64,000 nt of DNA from Ruminococcaceae bacterium UBA7075 (GCA_002493635.1 DKZL01000075.1:133733-197732); one strand, 5' to 3'; counted from the stretch's first letter, positions 51,748-61,686 are shown. Notes: generated by a model not told the origin, from the sequence alone. A program made the numbers and translations.

Positions 51748-53406
51748 TTATTCAATGCTTAATATAAAGTAGTAAACAGGCTGATCACCCTTAACAAGCG
51801 AAATATCAGTGCGAGATCCGAACTTGTCACGAAGCTTTTCGTAAGCTCTGTTTGCTTCTTCTTCTGTAATTCCGTTTCCGTAAATAAGTGTGATAAAGGA
51901 TGAATCACGCTTAACCATATCTTTTGCAAGTTTAATTACTGCCTTGACAGCATTTTCCTCTGTAATTGTGAGTTTTCCGTTCTCAAGAGCAATTATGTCG
52001 CCCTCTTTAATCTTTTTGCCGCCGAATTCGCTGTTGCGTGCTGCAAATGTTACAAGCCCTGTATCAACATTATGAGCCGCATCCATCATAAGCTGAGCAT
52101 TGCTCTCAGCAGAAATTTCAGGATCAAAATTCAGCATAGCTGTCATACCTTGCGGAATTGTACGTGTTGGAACAATGATTACGTTTCTATCTTTAACCAT
52201 AGGAACAGTTTGCTCGGCAGCTAAAATGATATTCTTGTTGTTAGGCAGCACCAGTACATTCTTTGCAGGCGTAGCCATAACAGCGTCATAAATATCATCT
52301 GTGCTTGGGTTCATACTCTGTCCGCCTGATACAATATTGCTACATCCCAGATCTTTAAAGAGCTCTTTTAATCCTTCACCTGCCGCAACTGATACAAAAC
52401 CAATCTGCTCAGTCGGTTCAGCCGGAATAAATTCTTCTTTAGATTCATTTTTAGAAGCAGTCTTCTTTGTATTTTTATGCTGCTCCTTCATATTTTCAAC
52501 CTTTACCGTCAGGAGCTGACCGTATTCAAGTCCCTTTGTAAGAGCTTTACCGGGATTCTCTGTGTGGACATGAACCTTGATGATTTCATCATCATTTACA
52601 ACTACAACACAGTCGCCTATAGATTGCAGATATGTGCGAAGCTCATCAGGTTCTTTTTCAAGTTCTGAATCACGTCCTACTATAAATTCAGTACAATATG
52701 TGAATTGAATATCATCATCAAACTCGGCAGCTGCGCTTTCAAATGTTTCAACAGTAGCTTCTTCAGTACTGTCATACTCAACAATTACTCCGTCTTTAAT
52801 ATATGAAAGCATACCCTCAAAAATCGCACAAAGTCCTTTGCCGCCTGCGTCAACAACTCCTGCTTTTTTGAGTACAGGCAAAAGCTCGGGAGTAAGAGCG
52901 AGAGCGTCATTTGCTTTGTCAACAATCACCTGCATAATATAAACAGCGTCAGAGTTTTCCTTGGAAGCCTCAACACCCGCTTCATAAGCCATACGGGCAA
53001 CTGTAAGAATCGTACCCTCGGTAGGCTTCATTACTGCCTTATATGCAGCTTCTACGCCGATTCCAAGTGCAGCCACAATATTTTTACCGTTGACTTCTTC
53101 CATATCCTTGAGACCCTGTGCAAATCCCCGAAAAATAAGAGAAGTAATAACGCCTGAATTTCCTCTTGCACCACGCAGCATTGCCGAGGCAATAATATTT
53201 GCAGCCTCTCCTGCGTTTGTACCATCATACTTCTCGAGTGCATTTGCAGCAGCCATAACAGTCATAGACATATTTGTACCTGTATCACCGTCAGGAACAG
53301 GGAAAATATTCAGATCATTTATACGGTTCTTCTGAACACTAATATTGTTAGCACCGGAAATAACCGCATTTTTTAGTATTTCACCATTAATCACTTTACA
53401 GCACAT
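51748..53406 (-). CDS. DAK2-domain fatty-acid kinase-type protein (FakA/YloV)
   Basis: A 552-residue protein of the YloV/FakA family. The N-terminal DAK2 domain has FPVPDGDTGTNMS and SAMLRGARGNSGVI for nucleotide and metal binding. A middle domain and a C-terminal EDD-like domain follow. FakA phosphorylates fatty acids presented by a FakB protein, to feed them into membrane lipids. The start at ATG 53406 overlaps its own AAGGA, so GTG 53394 is also possible. The Asp23/YloU gene that usually precedes it in Firmicutes is absent here. Confidence 0.9.
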   Translation of the reverse strand: MCCKVINGEILKNAVISGANNISVQKNRINDLNIFPVPDGDTGTNMSMTVMAAANALEKYDGTNAGEAANIIASAMLRGARGNSGVITSLIFRGFAQGLKDMEEVNGKNIVAALGIGVEAAYKAVMKPTEGTILTVARMAYEAGVEASKENSDAVYIMQVIVDKANDALALTPELLPVLKKAGVVDAGGKGLCAIFEGMLSYIKDGVIVEYDSTEEATVETFESAAAEFDDDIQFTYCTEFIVGRDSELEKEPDELRTYLQSIGDCVVVVNDDEIIKVHVHTENPGKALTKGLEYGQLLTVKVENMKEQHKNTKKTASKNESKEEFIPAEPTEQIGFVSVAAGEGLKELFKDLGCSNIVSGGQSMNPSTDDIYDAVMATPAKNVLVLPNNKNIILAAEQTVPMVKDRNVIIVPTRTIPQGMTAMLNFDPEISAESNAQLMMDAAHNVDTGLVTFAARNSEFGGKKIKEGDIIALENGKLTITEENAVKAVIKLAKDMVKRDSSFITLIYGNGITEEEANRAYEKLRDKFGSRTDISLVKGDQPVYYFILSIE

Positions 53407-53489
53407 CCTTTTTTATGCACAAAAATTGTTCACAGTTATAGATATTATAACTTGTTTATATATTTTTTGCAATAGAAATATTAAATTAC

Positions 53490-54263
53490 TTATTCAATTC
53501 TGAAAGATTCCGCATCTGTACATTTGCCTGTTTTGTCGTCAATATCAAATATTACACATTCCATTTTGCAGTCACCCGACGCAAGGTCAAATCGCTGAGG
53601 AAGTTTTGTTTTAAATTTTTCAATTATAATCTCGGTTTTTACACCCAGAACGGAATGAATTGTTCCCGTCATTCCTACATCTGTTATATAACCTGTTCCC
53701 TCCGGCAAAATCTGCACATCAGAAGTCTGTACATGCGTATGTGTACCGAATACCGCTGATACTTTTCCGTCAAGGTAATAACCCATAGCACGCTTTTCAC
53801 TCGTAGTTTCGGCGTGAAAATCTACAATGATTATATTGCTTTCAGCCTGCTTTAGCATACTGTCAACACATTCAAAGGGACAGTCAAGATTGTTATCAAT
53901 ACTCATATTGCCCATAAGATTGATTATAGAAACAATTTTTCTGCCCGTATCTACATTTATTATGCCTCTTCCCGGAGTTGTTCCTGACGGAAAATTTGCA
54001 GGACGGGCTACAAAAAGATTTTCATCAATGTATTCGTATGCTTCTTTTCGTCTGAAAGTATGGTTACCGAGAGTTATTGCGTCAACTCCGCTGTCAAAAA
54101 GAAATTCTGCTGATGTCGGCGTCACTCCGTTGCCGTCTGCTGAATTCTCGGCATTGCATATAACAAAGTCAATCCCCATTGTTTTTTTGAAAACAGGCAG
54201 CTTTTTCCGTAAAAAATTACAGCCTATACTGCCGACAACATCACCAATACATAATATTCTCAT
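53490..54263 (-). CDS. ymdB: YmdB-family metallophosphoesterase
   Basis: A 257-residue metal-dependent phosphodiesterase of the YmdB group (2',3'-cyclic nucleotide activity in Bacillus). Metal-binding segments are CIGDVVGSIG, CNAENSADGNG, TLGNHTFRRKE, VDFHAETTSEK and FGTHTHVQTSD. The protein has the typical length and is cytoplasmic. In Bacillus it affects biofilm and cell-differentiation genes; a role here is inferred. The gene lies downstream of yqfC-yqfD on the same strand. Confidence 0.93.
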   Translation of the reverse strand: MRILCIGDVVGSIGCNFLRKKLPVFKKTMGIDFVICNAENSADGNGVTPTSAEFLFDSGVDAITLGNHTFRRKEAYEYIDENLFVARPANFPSGTTPGRGIINVDTGRKIVSIINLMGNMSIDNNLDCPFECVDSMLKQAESNIIIVDFHAETTSEKRAMGYYLDGKVSAVFGTHTHVQTSDVQILPEGTGYITDVGMTGTIHSVLGVKTEIIIEKFKTKLPQRFDLASGDCKMECVIFDIDDKTGKCTDAESFRIE

Positions 54264-54345
54264 AATTTACTCCATTATTATTAAAATCACAAAATCAAAA
54301 ATCAATTATTATATGTGAGCACAAAAATATAATAACACATTTATT

Positions 54346-55533
54346 TTATTCTGTCACTGCAAATTCAACACATTCAGCAATATTTTCGTTAAATACATAG
54401 TTTATTTTGCATTTATACTCACTGTCAGACTCTGATATTTGCAGTTCACGGCTTTTCAGCGTACTTTCTCCCTTAGAGAAAAGCTCATAAATTAAGCTTT
54501 CATTTTCAAATATATTATTTGCAGTTTCGGCATCATATGCAATATCAATATTCGAAAGCTCGTAATCAGTTTGAGTTGTGATTCCCAAAGGCAAAGTTAC
54601 TTCGTTGAGATTAATGCAATGAGTATTATAGCTTCGTGCGTAATACGGAAACTGAGTAAAAGACATACTGTATGGCAACCTGAACCATAGAAGCGATATT
54701 TGGCTACGCTCTATAGTATCTTCTTTTGGAGAATAATATTCAGTTTTCTTTTGTAAGCTTAGTTCTTTTTGAGAATTAACATCAGCGAAAATTTCTCCGC
54801 TTGCCCTCAGATAAGTGAGCGTATCATAGCGTTCCGTATGACTTTCGGACACACCGCTGACAAGCAAGTCGCCTTTTGCAACACCGCTGCCAACCATAAC
54901 ATTTGTAACACCGTTTTTTACGTTTGTTTTTGTTATTACTCCGTCACACTTTGCCTTTAAATTGCAGGGATTAGTATTAGTTTCAAGTTCAGGTTTTTCT
55001 ACATTTTCTTTAATCTCTACAGAAACAATATTGCCTGTTATGTTTACAGACATCCAACCGATTTTCTTATTTGAAATCTGAATTGCACGCTTTACCTCAT
55101 CTGCATTAATGCTGTTCTTGTATGCGCCTACACTCACACCGTATTTTTCAAGTTCTCCCAGAAGATATGTATCGCTGATTGTCTGTGTACCTGTAATACT
55201 TATTGACCAAACAAAATTTGAAAGTAACATAATAACAGCAAAACCTAAAGCTGCACCGACAGGCACTCCTATTCTGGGCTTATATTTATTGATAATAAAC
55301 GGTAAGCCGTGCTTTTGTATTATTCTTAGAGTAACCTTTGCTTTTCGTGCAGTTTTTCTGATATGCCGATAATCGTTTAATGTCATTGAACCACAAAGAC
55401 CATTTTCGGCAGGATGATTATTCCAAAGATTTATTCCGTTTCTTGCAGTTACGTTGAGAAAACGCTCAGGGAACATTCCATTTGCCGTAAAATCAACATA
55501 ACCTCTGAAAAATCTTATTAAACTGACCAGCAT
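54346..55533 (-). CDS. yqfD: Sporulation protein YqfD
   Basis: A 395-residue membrane protein of the YqfD family, made during sporulation in the mother cell. It has an N-terminal cytoplasmic region, one membrane helix (about 92-112, GAALGFAVIMLLSNFVWS) and a long extracytoplasmic part with VSVGAYKNSINADEVKRAI and VVSVEIKENVEKPEL. It directly follows yqfC with a nine-base gap, the same order as in Bacillus and Clostridium, and supports the view that the organism forms spores. Confidence 0.92.
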   Translation of the reverse strand: MLVSLIRFFRGYVDFTANGMFPERFLNVTARNGINLWNNHPAENGLCGSMTLNDYRHIRKTARKAKVTLRIIQKHGLPFIINKYKPRIGVPVGAALGFAVIMLLSNFVWSISITGTQTISDTYLLGELEKYGVSVGAYKNSINADEVKRAIQISNKKIGWMSVNITGNIVSVEIKENVEKPELETNTNPCNLKAKCDGVITKTNVKNGVTNVMVGSGVAKGDLLVSGVSESHTERYDTLTYLRASGEIFADVNSQKELSLQKKTEYYSPKEDTIERSQISLLWFRLPYSMSFTQFPYYARSYNTHCINLNEVTLPLGITTQTDYELSNIDIAYDAETANNIFENESLIYELFSKGESTLKSRELQISESDSEYKCKINYVFNENIAECVEFAVTE

Positions 55534-55542
55534 ATTATCACC

Positions 55543-55809
55543 TCAGGTTATAAATTCAACTGCCGTAATAAATCCCTCAATTTCAACGCAGGAGCAGGAA
55601 ATACAACGAACGGTAAGACCTCTGCCACAAAAGGAAACTATCATTTTGGTGGTATTAATTTTAATATTTTCACTCTCATAGAGCAAAATTCCCGTTGAAC
55701 CTTCAAGAGTTATTCGCCTATTGCCCGTCATTTCAATAAGCGGTGCTCCGCCCATTGAAATAGGAAGCTGATTATATAAAGGCGTTTGCCTTTGCTTATT
55801 TCGTGCCAA
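55543..55809 (-). CDS. yqfC: Sporulation protein YqfC (YabP family)
   Basis: An 88-residue beta-rich YabP/YqfC-family protein. It shows IEMTGNRRITLEGSTGILLY and the later segment LTVRCISCSCVEIEGFITAV, where family members have a conserved GxxL...IEG pattern. It is the first gene of the yqfC-yqfD pair. The two nearby cysteines are uncommon. It is divergent from the ylbJ-like gene across about 73 bases. Confidence 0.9.
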   Translation of the reverse strand: MARNKQRQTPLYNQLPISMGGAPLIEMTGNRRITLEGSTGILLYESENIKINTTKMIVSFCGRGLTVRCISCSCVEIEGFITAVEFIT

Positions 55810-55882
55810 AAAAATCTCCCCTGTTTTTATTCTTCATTTATTTTTATGCAAAAGCTGTCATATATATTAGTGGTGATTAAAT

Positions 55883-56953
55883 ATGTTTGTTAATACAGTG
55901 GTACATAAAACGTCAACTGTGGCAATTACAATATGCACTCTGTTACTATGTGCAGGATTACTTATATATTCACGGGAATGCTCGGACGGTGCAATAAAAG
56001 GAATTGAAATGTGTCTGAGCGTGCTTGTGCCGTCGCTGTTTCCGTTTATGGCGTTGTCTTCATTTATGGTAAAAAGCGGTATCACCCAAACGCTTGGGAA
56101 ACCGTTCAAATGGATAATGCAGAAAATATTCGGGCTTGACGACTGCTTTGCGCCTGTGCTTTTGCTCACTATGATTGGTGGGTATCCTATCGGCGCAAAA
56201 GGAATATCGGCTCTTTATGAAAGCAAAATAATAAGTGAAAATCAGGCAAAGAAAGCGGCAATGTTCGCTGTTTGCTCAGGACCGGGATTTCTGATTAACT
56301 TTGTAGGTATGTCAATCTATAAAAATAAGACGATTGGTATTATCATTCTTGCTTCTCAGATTATTTCGGTAATTCTGTTGGGAATAATGCTGAATCTTTT
56401 TGACAGAAAAAAATCAAATTATAATTCCGTATCAGAATATAAAATTATCAGAGAGCCATTAGGAAGCGCTGTTGTTGAATCAGCTGTTGACAGTGCAAAA
56501 GGAGTGCTTACCATATGCATATTTGTAGTATTATTTTCGGCTTTCTGCGGAATTTTGGATAGCATAATAAGTGACGGATTATTCAAAAACTGCATACTCT
56601 GTTTGCTGGAGGTATGTGCCGCTGTCAGTACATCGGCAGAGAACAGTCCGATTGAAATGATTGCATTTGCATCAGGCTTCGGCGGAATATGCGTTCATTT
56701 TCAGATATATTCAGCCCTCAGGAAAATTAAGGTCAACAGACTTTTATTTTTCTGTATCAGAATTATTCAAGGTTTGATTACTGCATTGCTCACTCACCTT
56801 GGATTGAGTATGCTAAAAGTTGAAACTATGGTGTTTTCAACAAGTACGGTTGAAAAAGCGAGTACCAGTGGAGGGACAATAATCTCGGGAGCGGTGCTTG
56901 TTTTGGTTATGCTGTGCTTTTTATATACATTAAAAAACAACAAAGCTAATTAA
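55883..56953 (+). CDS. YlbJ-like sporulation integral membrane protein
   Basis: A 356-residue polytopic membrane protein with nucleoside-recognition (Gate) type segments. It shows ECSDGAIKGIEMCLSVLVPS, SLFPFMALSSFMVKSG, GGYPIGAKGISALYESKII, and the late ASGFGGICVHFQIYSAL. These match YlbJ, a sigma-E-controlled protein needed for spore formation in Bacillus. Its position back to back with yqfC-yqfD agrees. It precedes asnB by 12 bases and probably shares its transcript. Confidence 0.82.
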   Translation: MFVNTVVHKTSTVAITICTLLLCAGLLIYSRECSDGAIKGIEMCLSVLVPSLFPFMALSSFMVKSGITQTLGKPFKWIMQKIFGLDDCFAPVLLLTMIGGYPIGAKGISALYESKIISENQAKKAAMFAVCSGPGFLINFVGMSIYKNKTIGIIILASQIISVILLGIMLNLFDRKKSNYNSVSEYKIIREPLGSAVVESAVDSAKGVLTICIFVVLFSAFCGILDSIISDGLFKNCILCLLEVCAAVSTSAENSPIEMIAFASGFGGICVHFQIYSALRKIKVNRLLFFCIRIIQGLITALLTHLGLSMLKVETMVFSTSTVEKASTSGGTIISGAVLVLVMLCFLYTLKNNKAN

Positions 56954-56965
56954 CGGAGGTATTTT

Positions 56966-58798
56966 ATGTGTGGTATAGCAGGTTGGATTGATAAAAACAT
57001 TGAAATGAGCAACAAAATTTCCTTACTAAACACAATGTCAAAAACACTTGACAGACGAGGTCCTGATGAAAACGGAATTTACATCAAGGGCGGTACTGCG
57101 CTTATTCACAGGCGGCTTGTGGTAATCGACAAAGAGAATGGCAAACAACCTATGGTAGTTAATCACAACGATGCAAAATATGTTATTGTGTATAATGGTG
57201 AGCTGTATAATACATCTGACTTGCGTGAAGAACTGAAAGCCGACGGATTCCACTTCAGAGGACACAGCGACACCGAGGTTGTGTTGAAAACATACATCAA
57301 ATATAGAGAAAAATGTGCGGAAAAACTCAACGGTATTTTTGCTTTTGCAATTTATAACAGCGAAGATGAATCAGTCTTTTTATGCAGGGACAGAATCGGA
57401 GTTAAGCCGCTGTTCTATTATGAATATAATGGTGGACTGATATTTGCATCGGAAATTAAGACTTTGCTTGCAAGCGGTGTTGTAAAGCCGCAAATTGACG
57501 AGCAGGGGCTTAATGAAATATTCTTCCTCGGGCCCGCAAGGACACCGTCTTGTGGAGTTTTCAAAGATGTATTTGAGCTTAATGCAGGTGAATGTGCAAC
57601 ATACCGAAAAGGCAGGCTGACACGAAAACGATACTTTACCGTTCAGGCTATGGAACATACTGACAACGAAAAACAAACGATTGAAAAGACACGATATCTG
57701 CTGACAGACGCAATTGTAAGACAGCTTGTGAGCGATATGCCATTGTGCTTTTTCCTTTCGGGAGGACTTGACAGCAGTATTATTGTTAAAACAGCTTCAA
57801 ATTATTACAGAGAACACAAGCTCGGCAAAATAAACACATATTCAGTTGAATATGACGATAACAGAAAGTATTTTGAAAAAAGTCTGTTTCAGCCGAATGC
57901 CGATTATGACTTTATCGGAATGATGTCAAAAGATGCAAACACACATCATACGGAAATAATCCTTGACAATCAACAAGTTGCCTCAGCATTGTACGACAGC
58001 GTTGAAGCAAGGGATTTGCCGGGATATGTTGACGTCGACTCTTCCCTTTTACTATTCTGTAACGAAATTAAAAAGGAATACACCGTTGCTCTGTCAGGCG
58101 AATGCGCAGATGAATTATTCGGCGGTTATCCGTGGTATCACAACAAAGAAATTTTGTTTGAGGATTGCTTTCCTTGGTCACGCAGTCAGGATGTAAGGCG
58201 GTTTATTCTAAAGGACGGAATACTTAAAAACGGCGAAGAATATGTTCGTCAGAGGTATCTTGACACAATAAACGAAGCTCCTAAGCTGAAAAGTGACAGC
58301 AAAACTGACAAGAGAATGAGAGAAATGTTCTATCTTAATTTTTATTGGTTTATGCAGTGTCTGCTTGAACGCAAGGACAGGTGCTCAATGTACAACGGAC
58401 TTGAAGTCAGAGTGCCGTTCTGTGACTATCGGCTTGTGGAGTATGCGTATAATATGCCGTGGGATTTAAAGGCATATAACGGACGGGAAAAAGGAATCGT
58501 GCGAAAAGCGTTTGAGGATATTTTGCCTGATGAAATCTGCTGGAGAAAGAAAAGTCCTTATCCCAAAACACACAACCCAATATATTTTGAAGCGTGTGCA
58601 AAACAGGTCAGAAATATTCTGAAAAAGAAAAATGCACTCACCGATATGCTTGACAAAAAAGCTGTTGAAAGTATAATAGAACATCCCGAAAAGATAACCA
58701 CTCCGTGGTATGGTCAGCTGATGCAAGCACCGCAAATTTTAGCTTATATTATAGAGCTTGACTACTGGGTTGAGAAATATAACATTGAAATAGTTTAA
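56966..58798 (+). CDS. asnB: Asparagine synthase (glutamine-hydrolysing)
   Basis: A 610-residue class II amidotransferase. The catalytic Cys2 is exposed in MCGIAGWID, with RRGPDE, IHRRLVVID and YNGELYN in the glutaminase domain. The synthetase domain has the ATP loop FLSGGLDSSII, ALSGECADELFGGY and the helical part EVRVPFCDYRLVEYAYN. AACGGAGG precedes the ATG. The enzyme makes Asn from Asp, Gln and ATP. Length is normal for AsnB. Confidence 0.96.
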   Translation: MCGIAGWIDKNIEMSNKISLLNTMSKTLDRRGPDENGIYIKGGTALIHRRLVVIDKENGKQPMVVNHNDAKYVIVYNGELYNTSDLREELKADGFHFRGHSDTEVVLKTYIKYREKCAEKLNGIFAFAIYNSEDESVFLCRDRIGVKPLFYYEYNGGLIFASEIKTLLASGVVKPQIDEQGLNEIFFLGPARTPSCGVFKDVFELNAGECATYRKGRLTRKRYFTVQAMEHTDNEKQTIEKTRYLLTDAIVRQLVSDMPLCFFLSGGLDSSIIVKTASNYYREHKLGKINTYSVEYDDNRKYFEKSLFQPNADYDFIGMMSKDANTHHTEIILDNQQVASALYDSVEARDLPGYVDVDSSLLLFCNEIKKEYTVALSGECADELFGGYPWYHNKEILFEDCFPWSRSQDVRRFILKDGILKNGEEYVRQRYLDTINEAPKLKSDSKTDKRMREMFYLNFYWFMQCLLERKDRCSMYNGLEVRVPFCDYRLVEYAYNMPWDLKAYNGREKGIVRKAFEDILPDEICWRKKSPYPKTHNPIYFEACAKQVRNILKKKNALTDMLDKKAVESIIEHPEKITTPWYGQLMQAPQILAYIIELDYWVEKYNIEIV

Positions 58799-58851
58799 AC
58801 GGTGTGGTAAAATTATTTCAATAATCAAAACAAACTATTAAGGAAGTTCAA

Positions 58852-59346
58852 ATGAACAGGAACAAGTACGAAATAATAACAAGCTTTTTTAAGAACAATA
58901 AAGCCGCAAATACTGCGTTGAGAATTGTATATAAATATCTGCCGCTGCTTATTTTTATATTATATCCGATTGGAATTGTGTGGGTATTTTTTAAGCAAAG
59001 TGAGATTTTCTTTCAGTTTGTACTTGTACCGCTCAGCGTATTTTTAATGGTCACGGCACTCAGAAAACTGATTAATGAACAAAGACCGTATGAAAAATAC
59101 GGGATTGAGCCTGTTTTTGCTAAAAACACAAAAGGCAAAAGTATGCCGAGCAGGCACACGGCAAGCGCATTCATTATATCAATGGTTATGCTTAGAATTA
59201 ATCCGTACTTGGGAATCGGATTTTTGGCTGTCAGCTTTATTATTATGCTTTCACGAGTGCTTGCAGGAGTTCATTATGTCAGAGATGTTATTGTGGGAAT
59301 GGCAATAAGTATAATGATTGGATATGTATTCTTATTTCTGATTTAG
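58852..59346 (+). CDS. PAP2-family membrane phosphatase
   Basis: A 164-residue membrane phosphatase with about five helices. The PAP2 active-site motifs are present: KLINEQRP (motif 1), PSRHTASAF (motif 2) and SRVLAGVHYVRDV (motif 3). It probably removes phosphate from a lipid such as undecaprenyl or phosphatidyl-glycerol phosphate. It follows asnB by 53 bases with AAGGAAG before the ATG. The exact lipid is unknown. Confidence 0.9.
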   Translation: MNRNKYEIITSFFKNNKAANTALRIVYKYLPLLIFILYPIGIVWVFFKQSEIFFQFVLVPLSVFLMVTALRKLINEQRPYEKYGIEPVFAKNTKGKSMPSRHTASAFIISMVMLRINPYLGIGFLAVSFIIMLSRVLAGVHYVRDVIVGMAISIMIGYVFLFLI

Positions 59347-59371
59347 AATAAACATTAATTTTCAAAAAGCA

Positions 59372-59409
59372 AAAAAGAGATGTTCGACAAAATGCGAACA
59401 TCTCTTTTT
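59372..59409. terminator. Bidirectional terminator, PAP2 / dockerin gene
   Basis: AAAAAGAGATGTTCG and CGAACATCTCTTTTT arms with an eight-base loop have T-runs on both strands and lie between two convergent genes. Confidence 0.85.
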
Positions 59410-59423
59410 ATTCTATTTTAGAA

Positions 59424-60620
59424 TTATCCTAATTTTGTTATTATACCTGCAAGATATTTTTGAATCATTGTTACATCATCAATAGAAATATCTCCGTCAT
59501 TATTGACATTGGCAACACTTTTTTGGGTATCTGTAAGCTCAGAAATATCTGCAAGGTACTTCTGAACTAAAGTTACATCGTCAATGGTTACTTTGCCGTC
59601 ACTGTTTACATCGCCTAATTTAGATGTTTCATCTAACGGAATAAATGTAAAGCCATTTTCTTTTGCATATGTTTCAGCTGTTGAACCATTGTATCCGATG
59701 ATTGTAAAACCTTTCATTTTATCAATATTACCATTACTTCCATGAATATATCCAAAGGCTTTTTCACCAATATTTACATTGTTTGAATAAATAGTAACAC
59801 TCGTCAAATTATCGTCCCACGCAAATGCATACTCTCCAATACTTGTAACACTCTTTGGAATAGTAATACTATTTAAATTGCCACACCAACTAAATGCATT
59901 AGTACCTATAACTTTAACACTATCAGGAATCGTAACACTTTCCAAAGAAGTATCAGCTGAAAATGCAACATCTCCTATTTCTGCAACGCTATTAGGTATT
60001 GTAATGCTCTGCAAATTGTACAAACCGGAAAAAGCTCCTTCATCAATATTTATTATACTATCAGGTATTACAATATTCTTAATAACATAACTATTATTAA
60101 AAACATAAGCACCTATATTTGTTACAGGCTTATTTTCTATCTTATTTGGGATAATTATTTCTTCTCTATTCTTTTTCAGATTTCTAGTAATTTCAACAGT
60201 ACCGTCATCAAGAATAGTATAATCATAATAAATTGATTTACCGCATACATCACATACACCGTTTACATTATTATGACTTTCTGTTTTTGTATATCCGCAG
60301 ATATAACATATAAGTTGGTGTTCATCATCACTTATAGATTCTTTACTCGAAAAATCATGTATATGGTCACATTCTTCAACATAAAATTTTACTGTATTAC
60401 TGGCGGCATAACTAAAAAAATTTGCGGCATCAACATATACCTCATAATATCCGGCAGGTAAAACTATATTGTATGAGGTTTCCGTTACTCCCCATATATC
60501 TTGATACGATGCAGTATTTCCGGGTACACCGCTTTTAATTCTTAAATTGTACAGTGTTGCACCACTTGCTGCTGCCCAAGTGAATTTTGTTTCAGTAGCA
60601 GAATCACCTGCAATTACCAA
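59424..60620 (-). CDS. Downstream part of a frameshifted gene: Ig-like, LRR (BspA) repeats, dockerin
   Basis: A 398-residue open frame with no signal peptide, beginning at a TTG inside the 3' end of the frame 60614-61618. It starts with an Ig-like domain (about 1-85, SYNIVLPAGYYEVYVDAANF), a small CxxC pair region (CYICGYTKTE, CDVCGK) and about five LRR_5 repeats. It ends in a dockerin (about 335-394) with loops DVNSDGKVTIDD and NVNNDGDISIDD. It is most simply the second half of one secreted protein with the upstream frame; adding one base near 60616-60620 joins them as SSVPLVIAGDS. On its own it would not be secreted. Confidence 0.75.
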   Translation of the reverse strand: MVIAGDSATETKFTWAAASGATLYNLRIKSGVPGNTASYQDIWGVTETSYNIVLPAGYYEVYVDAANFFSYAASNTVKFYVEECDHIHDFSSKESISDDEHQLICYICGYTKTESHNNVNGVCDVCGKSIYYDYTILDDGTVEITRNLKKNREEIIIPNKIENKPVTNIGAYVFNNSYVIKNIVIPDSIINIDEGAFSGLYNLQSITIPNSVAEIGDVAFSADTSLESVTIPDSVKVIGTNAFSWCGNLNSITIPKSVTSIGEYAFAWDDNLTSVTIYSNNVNIGEKAFGYIHGSNGNIDKMKGFTIIGYNGSTAETYAKENGFTFIPLDETSKLGDVNSDGKVTIDDVTLVQKYLADISELTDTQKSVANVNNDGDISIDDVTMIQKYLAGIITKLG

Positions 60621-61618
60621 AGGACAGATGAACCGGCTTTTTCAGCCGGATAAATAGCAAATTTTTGAGCATTTCCACCATTATAATCCCATATCTGCAC
60701 ATTTGTTCCCACTGCATTGCCATTACCGGTTACATCAAGTACCTTGTCACAAAGCTTTGGTCTTAATACATACTCCCCAGACCATCTTCCATATATATAC
60801 CATTTCTGTGCGTCACTGCCATTATAGGTACAAACCTGAACATTAGTTCCGGCAGTTTTACCGGCATTTGCTACATCAAGCACTTTGTTATTTTTACAGT
60901 TATAAATCACATATGAACCGTCACTCTGTCTCATAAAATGCCATATGATAGAACTATTCTTGCTTTTACTGTCAATCTCAACATTGTCATTAACATTACA
61001 TAAATTTACCCAACCGTCATTTTTTAAAAAAGAAGCGTATACATCATCGCCAATGTTTGCAAGCGGTAACGAATCGTACCAATTTCCTCCTCCAAGATAT
61101 ACATAACCAAGGAAATTACCACCTCTAGCTGATTGCACATCTGCTACACTCATTGTTCTAATAGCACAATATCCGCTATCAGCATAGCGGTAATCGGAAA
61201 TTCCACCTTCACTTATCGTAACAGTATTACCTTCAACTTTTTCAACAACCGCAATATGATTGCTATAACAAGCAAGTGCCTTTGCTCGAATGGTGCTACC
61301 TCTTGAATAGCCGTAGTTAGCATATTGTCCATTATACCAACTACTACCACTAAATATAGGTGAATCTACACCAGTTATTTGATATGCTCTGGCTGACGCA
61401 AACCAAGCACAACCTACAGCAGTATAGGCATTATTTCCGTATGGTTTATTTTTATAAGTTGTATATGGTGCTGACCAAATATCAATGTATATACCATTTG
61501 TTCCATTTCCATAAATTGCGCTTACCGCACTAACCGTAAACGGTGCAACGGTTAACACGCTAAGCATAATAATAAAAGCAAGTAAAATTGAAATAAACTT
61601 TTTGAATTTGTGTTTCAT
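60614..61618 (-). CDS. Upstream part of a frameshifted gene: signal peptide, CHAP amidase, ricin-like lectin
   Basis: A 334-residue frame with a signal peptide (1-31). A CHAP-type cysteine amidase/endopeptidase domain (about 40-170) has the likely catalytic Cys70 (AVGCAWFASA) and His121 (YSNHIAVVE). A ricin-type beta-trefoil region (about 205-325) has two QKWYIYG/QKFAIYP-type repeats. It stops at TAA just after AGSSVLW, where the second frame overlaps by seven bases. As a whole the gene would encode a cell-wall- or glycan-targeting enzyme carried on a dockerin. An almost ideal promoter lies upstream (61687-61715). The start follows GGGGGATATTTT. Confidence 0.82.
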   Translation of the reverse strand: MKHKFKKFISILLAFIIMLSVLTVAPFTVSAVSAIYGNGTNGIYIDIWSAPYTTYKNKPYGNNAYTAVGCAWFASARAYQITGVDSPIFSGSSWYNGQYANYGYSRGSTIRAKALACYSNHIAVVEKVEGNTVTISEGGISDYRYADSGYCAIRTMSVADVQSARGGNFLGYVYLGGGNWYDSLPLANIGDDVYASFLKNDGWVNLCNVNDNVEIDSKSKNSSIIWHFMRQSDGSYVIYNCKNNKVLDVANAGKTAGTNVQVCTYNGSDAQKWYIYGRWSGEYVLRPKLCDKVLDVTGNGNAVGTNVQIWDYNGGNAQKFAIYPAEKAGSSVLW

Positions 61619-61655
61619 AAAATATCCCCCTTATTTTTATATAATAAAAATTTCT

Positions 61656-61675
61656 AATAGTGGATTTGCACTATT
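61656..61675. promoter_or_regulatory. Operator-like inverted repeat O1
   Basis: AATAGTG-N6-CACTATT lies just downstream of the expected start of the CHAP/dockerin transcript. Its layout (ATAGnnn-N6-nnnCTAT) matches the repeat at 61690-61709, with centres 34 bases apart. Confidence 0.5.
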
Positions 61676-61686
61676 ATTTCAATTTC

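Noticed and set aside
60610..60650. Programmed -1 frameshifting to join the two CHAP/dockerin frames
   Set aside because: The A-rich stretch GAAAAAG is not in the phase needed for a slippery heptamer, and the hairpin lies at, not after, it. A simple missing base explains the join better.
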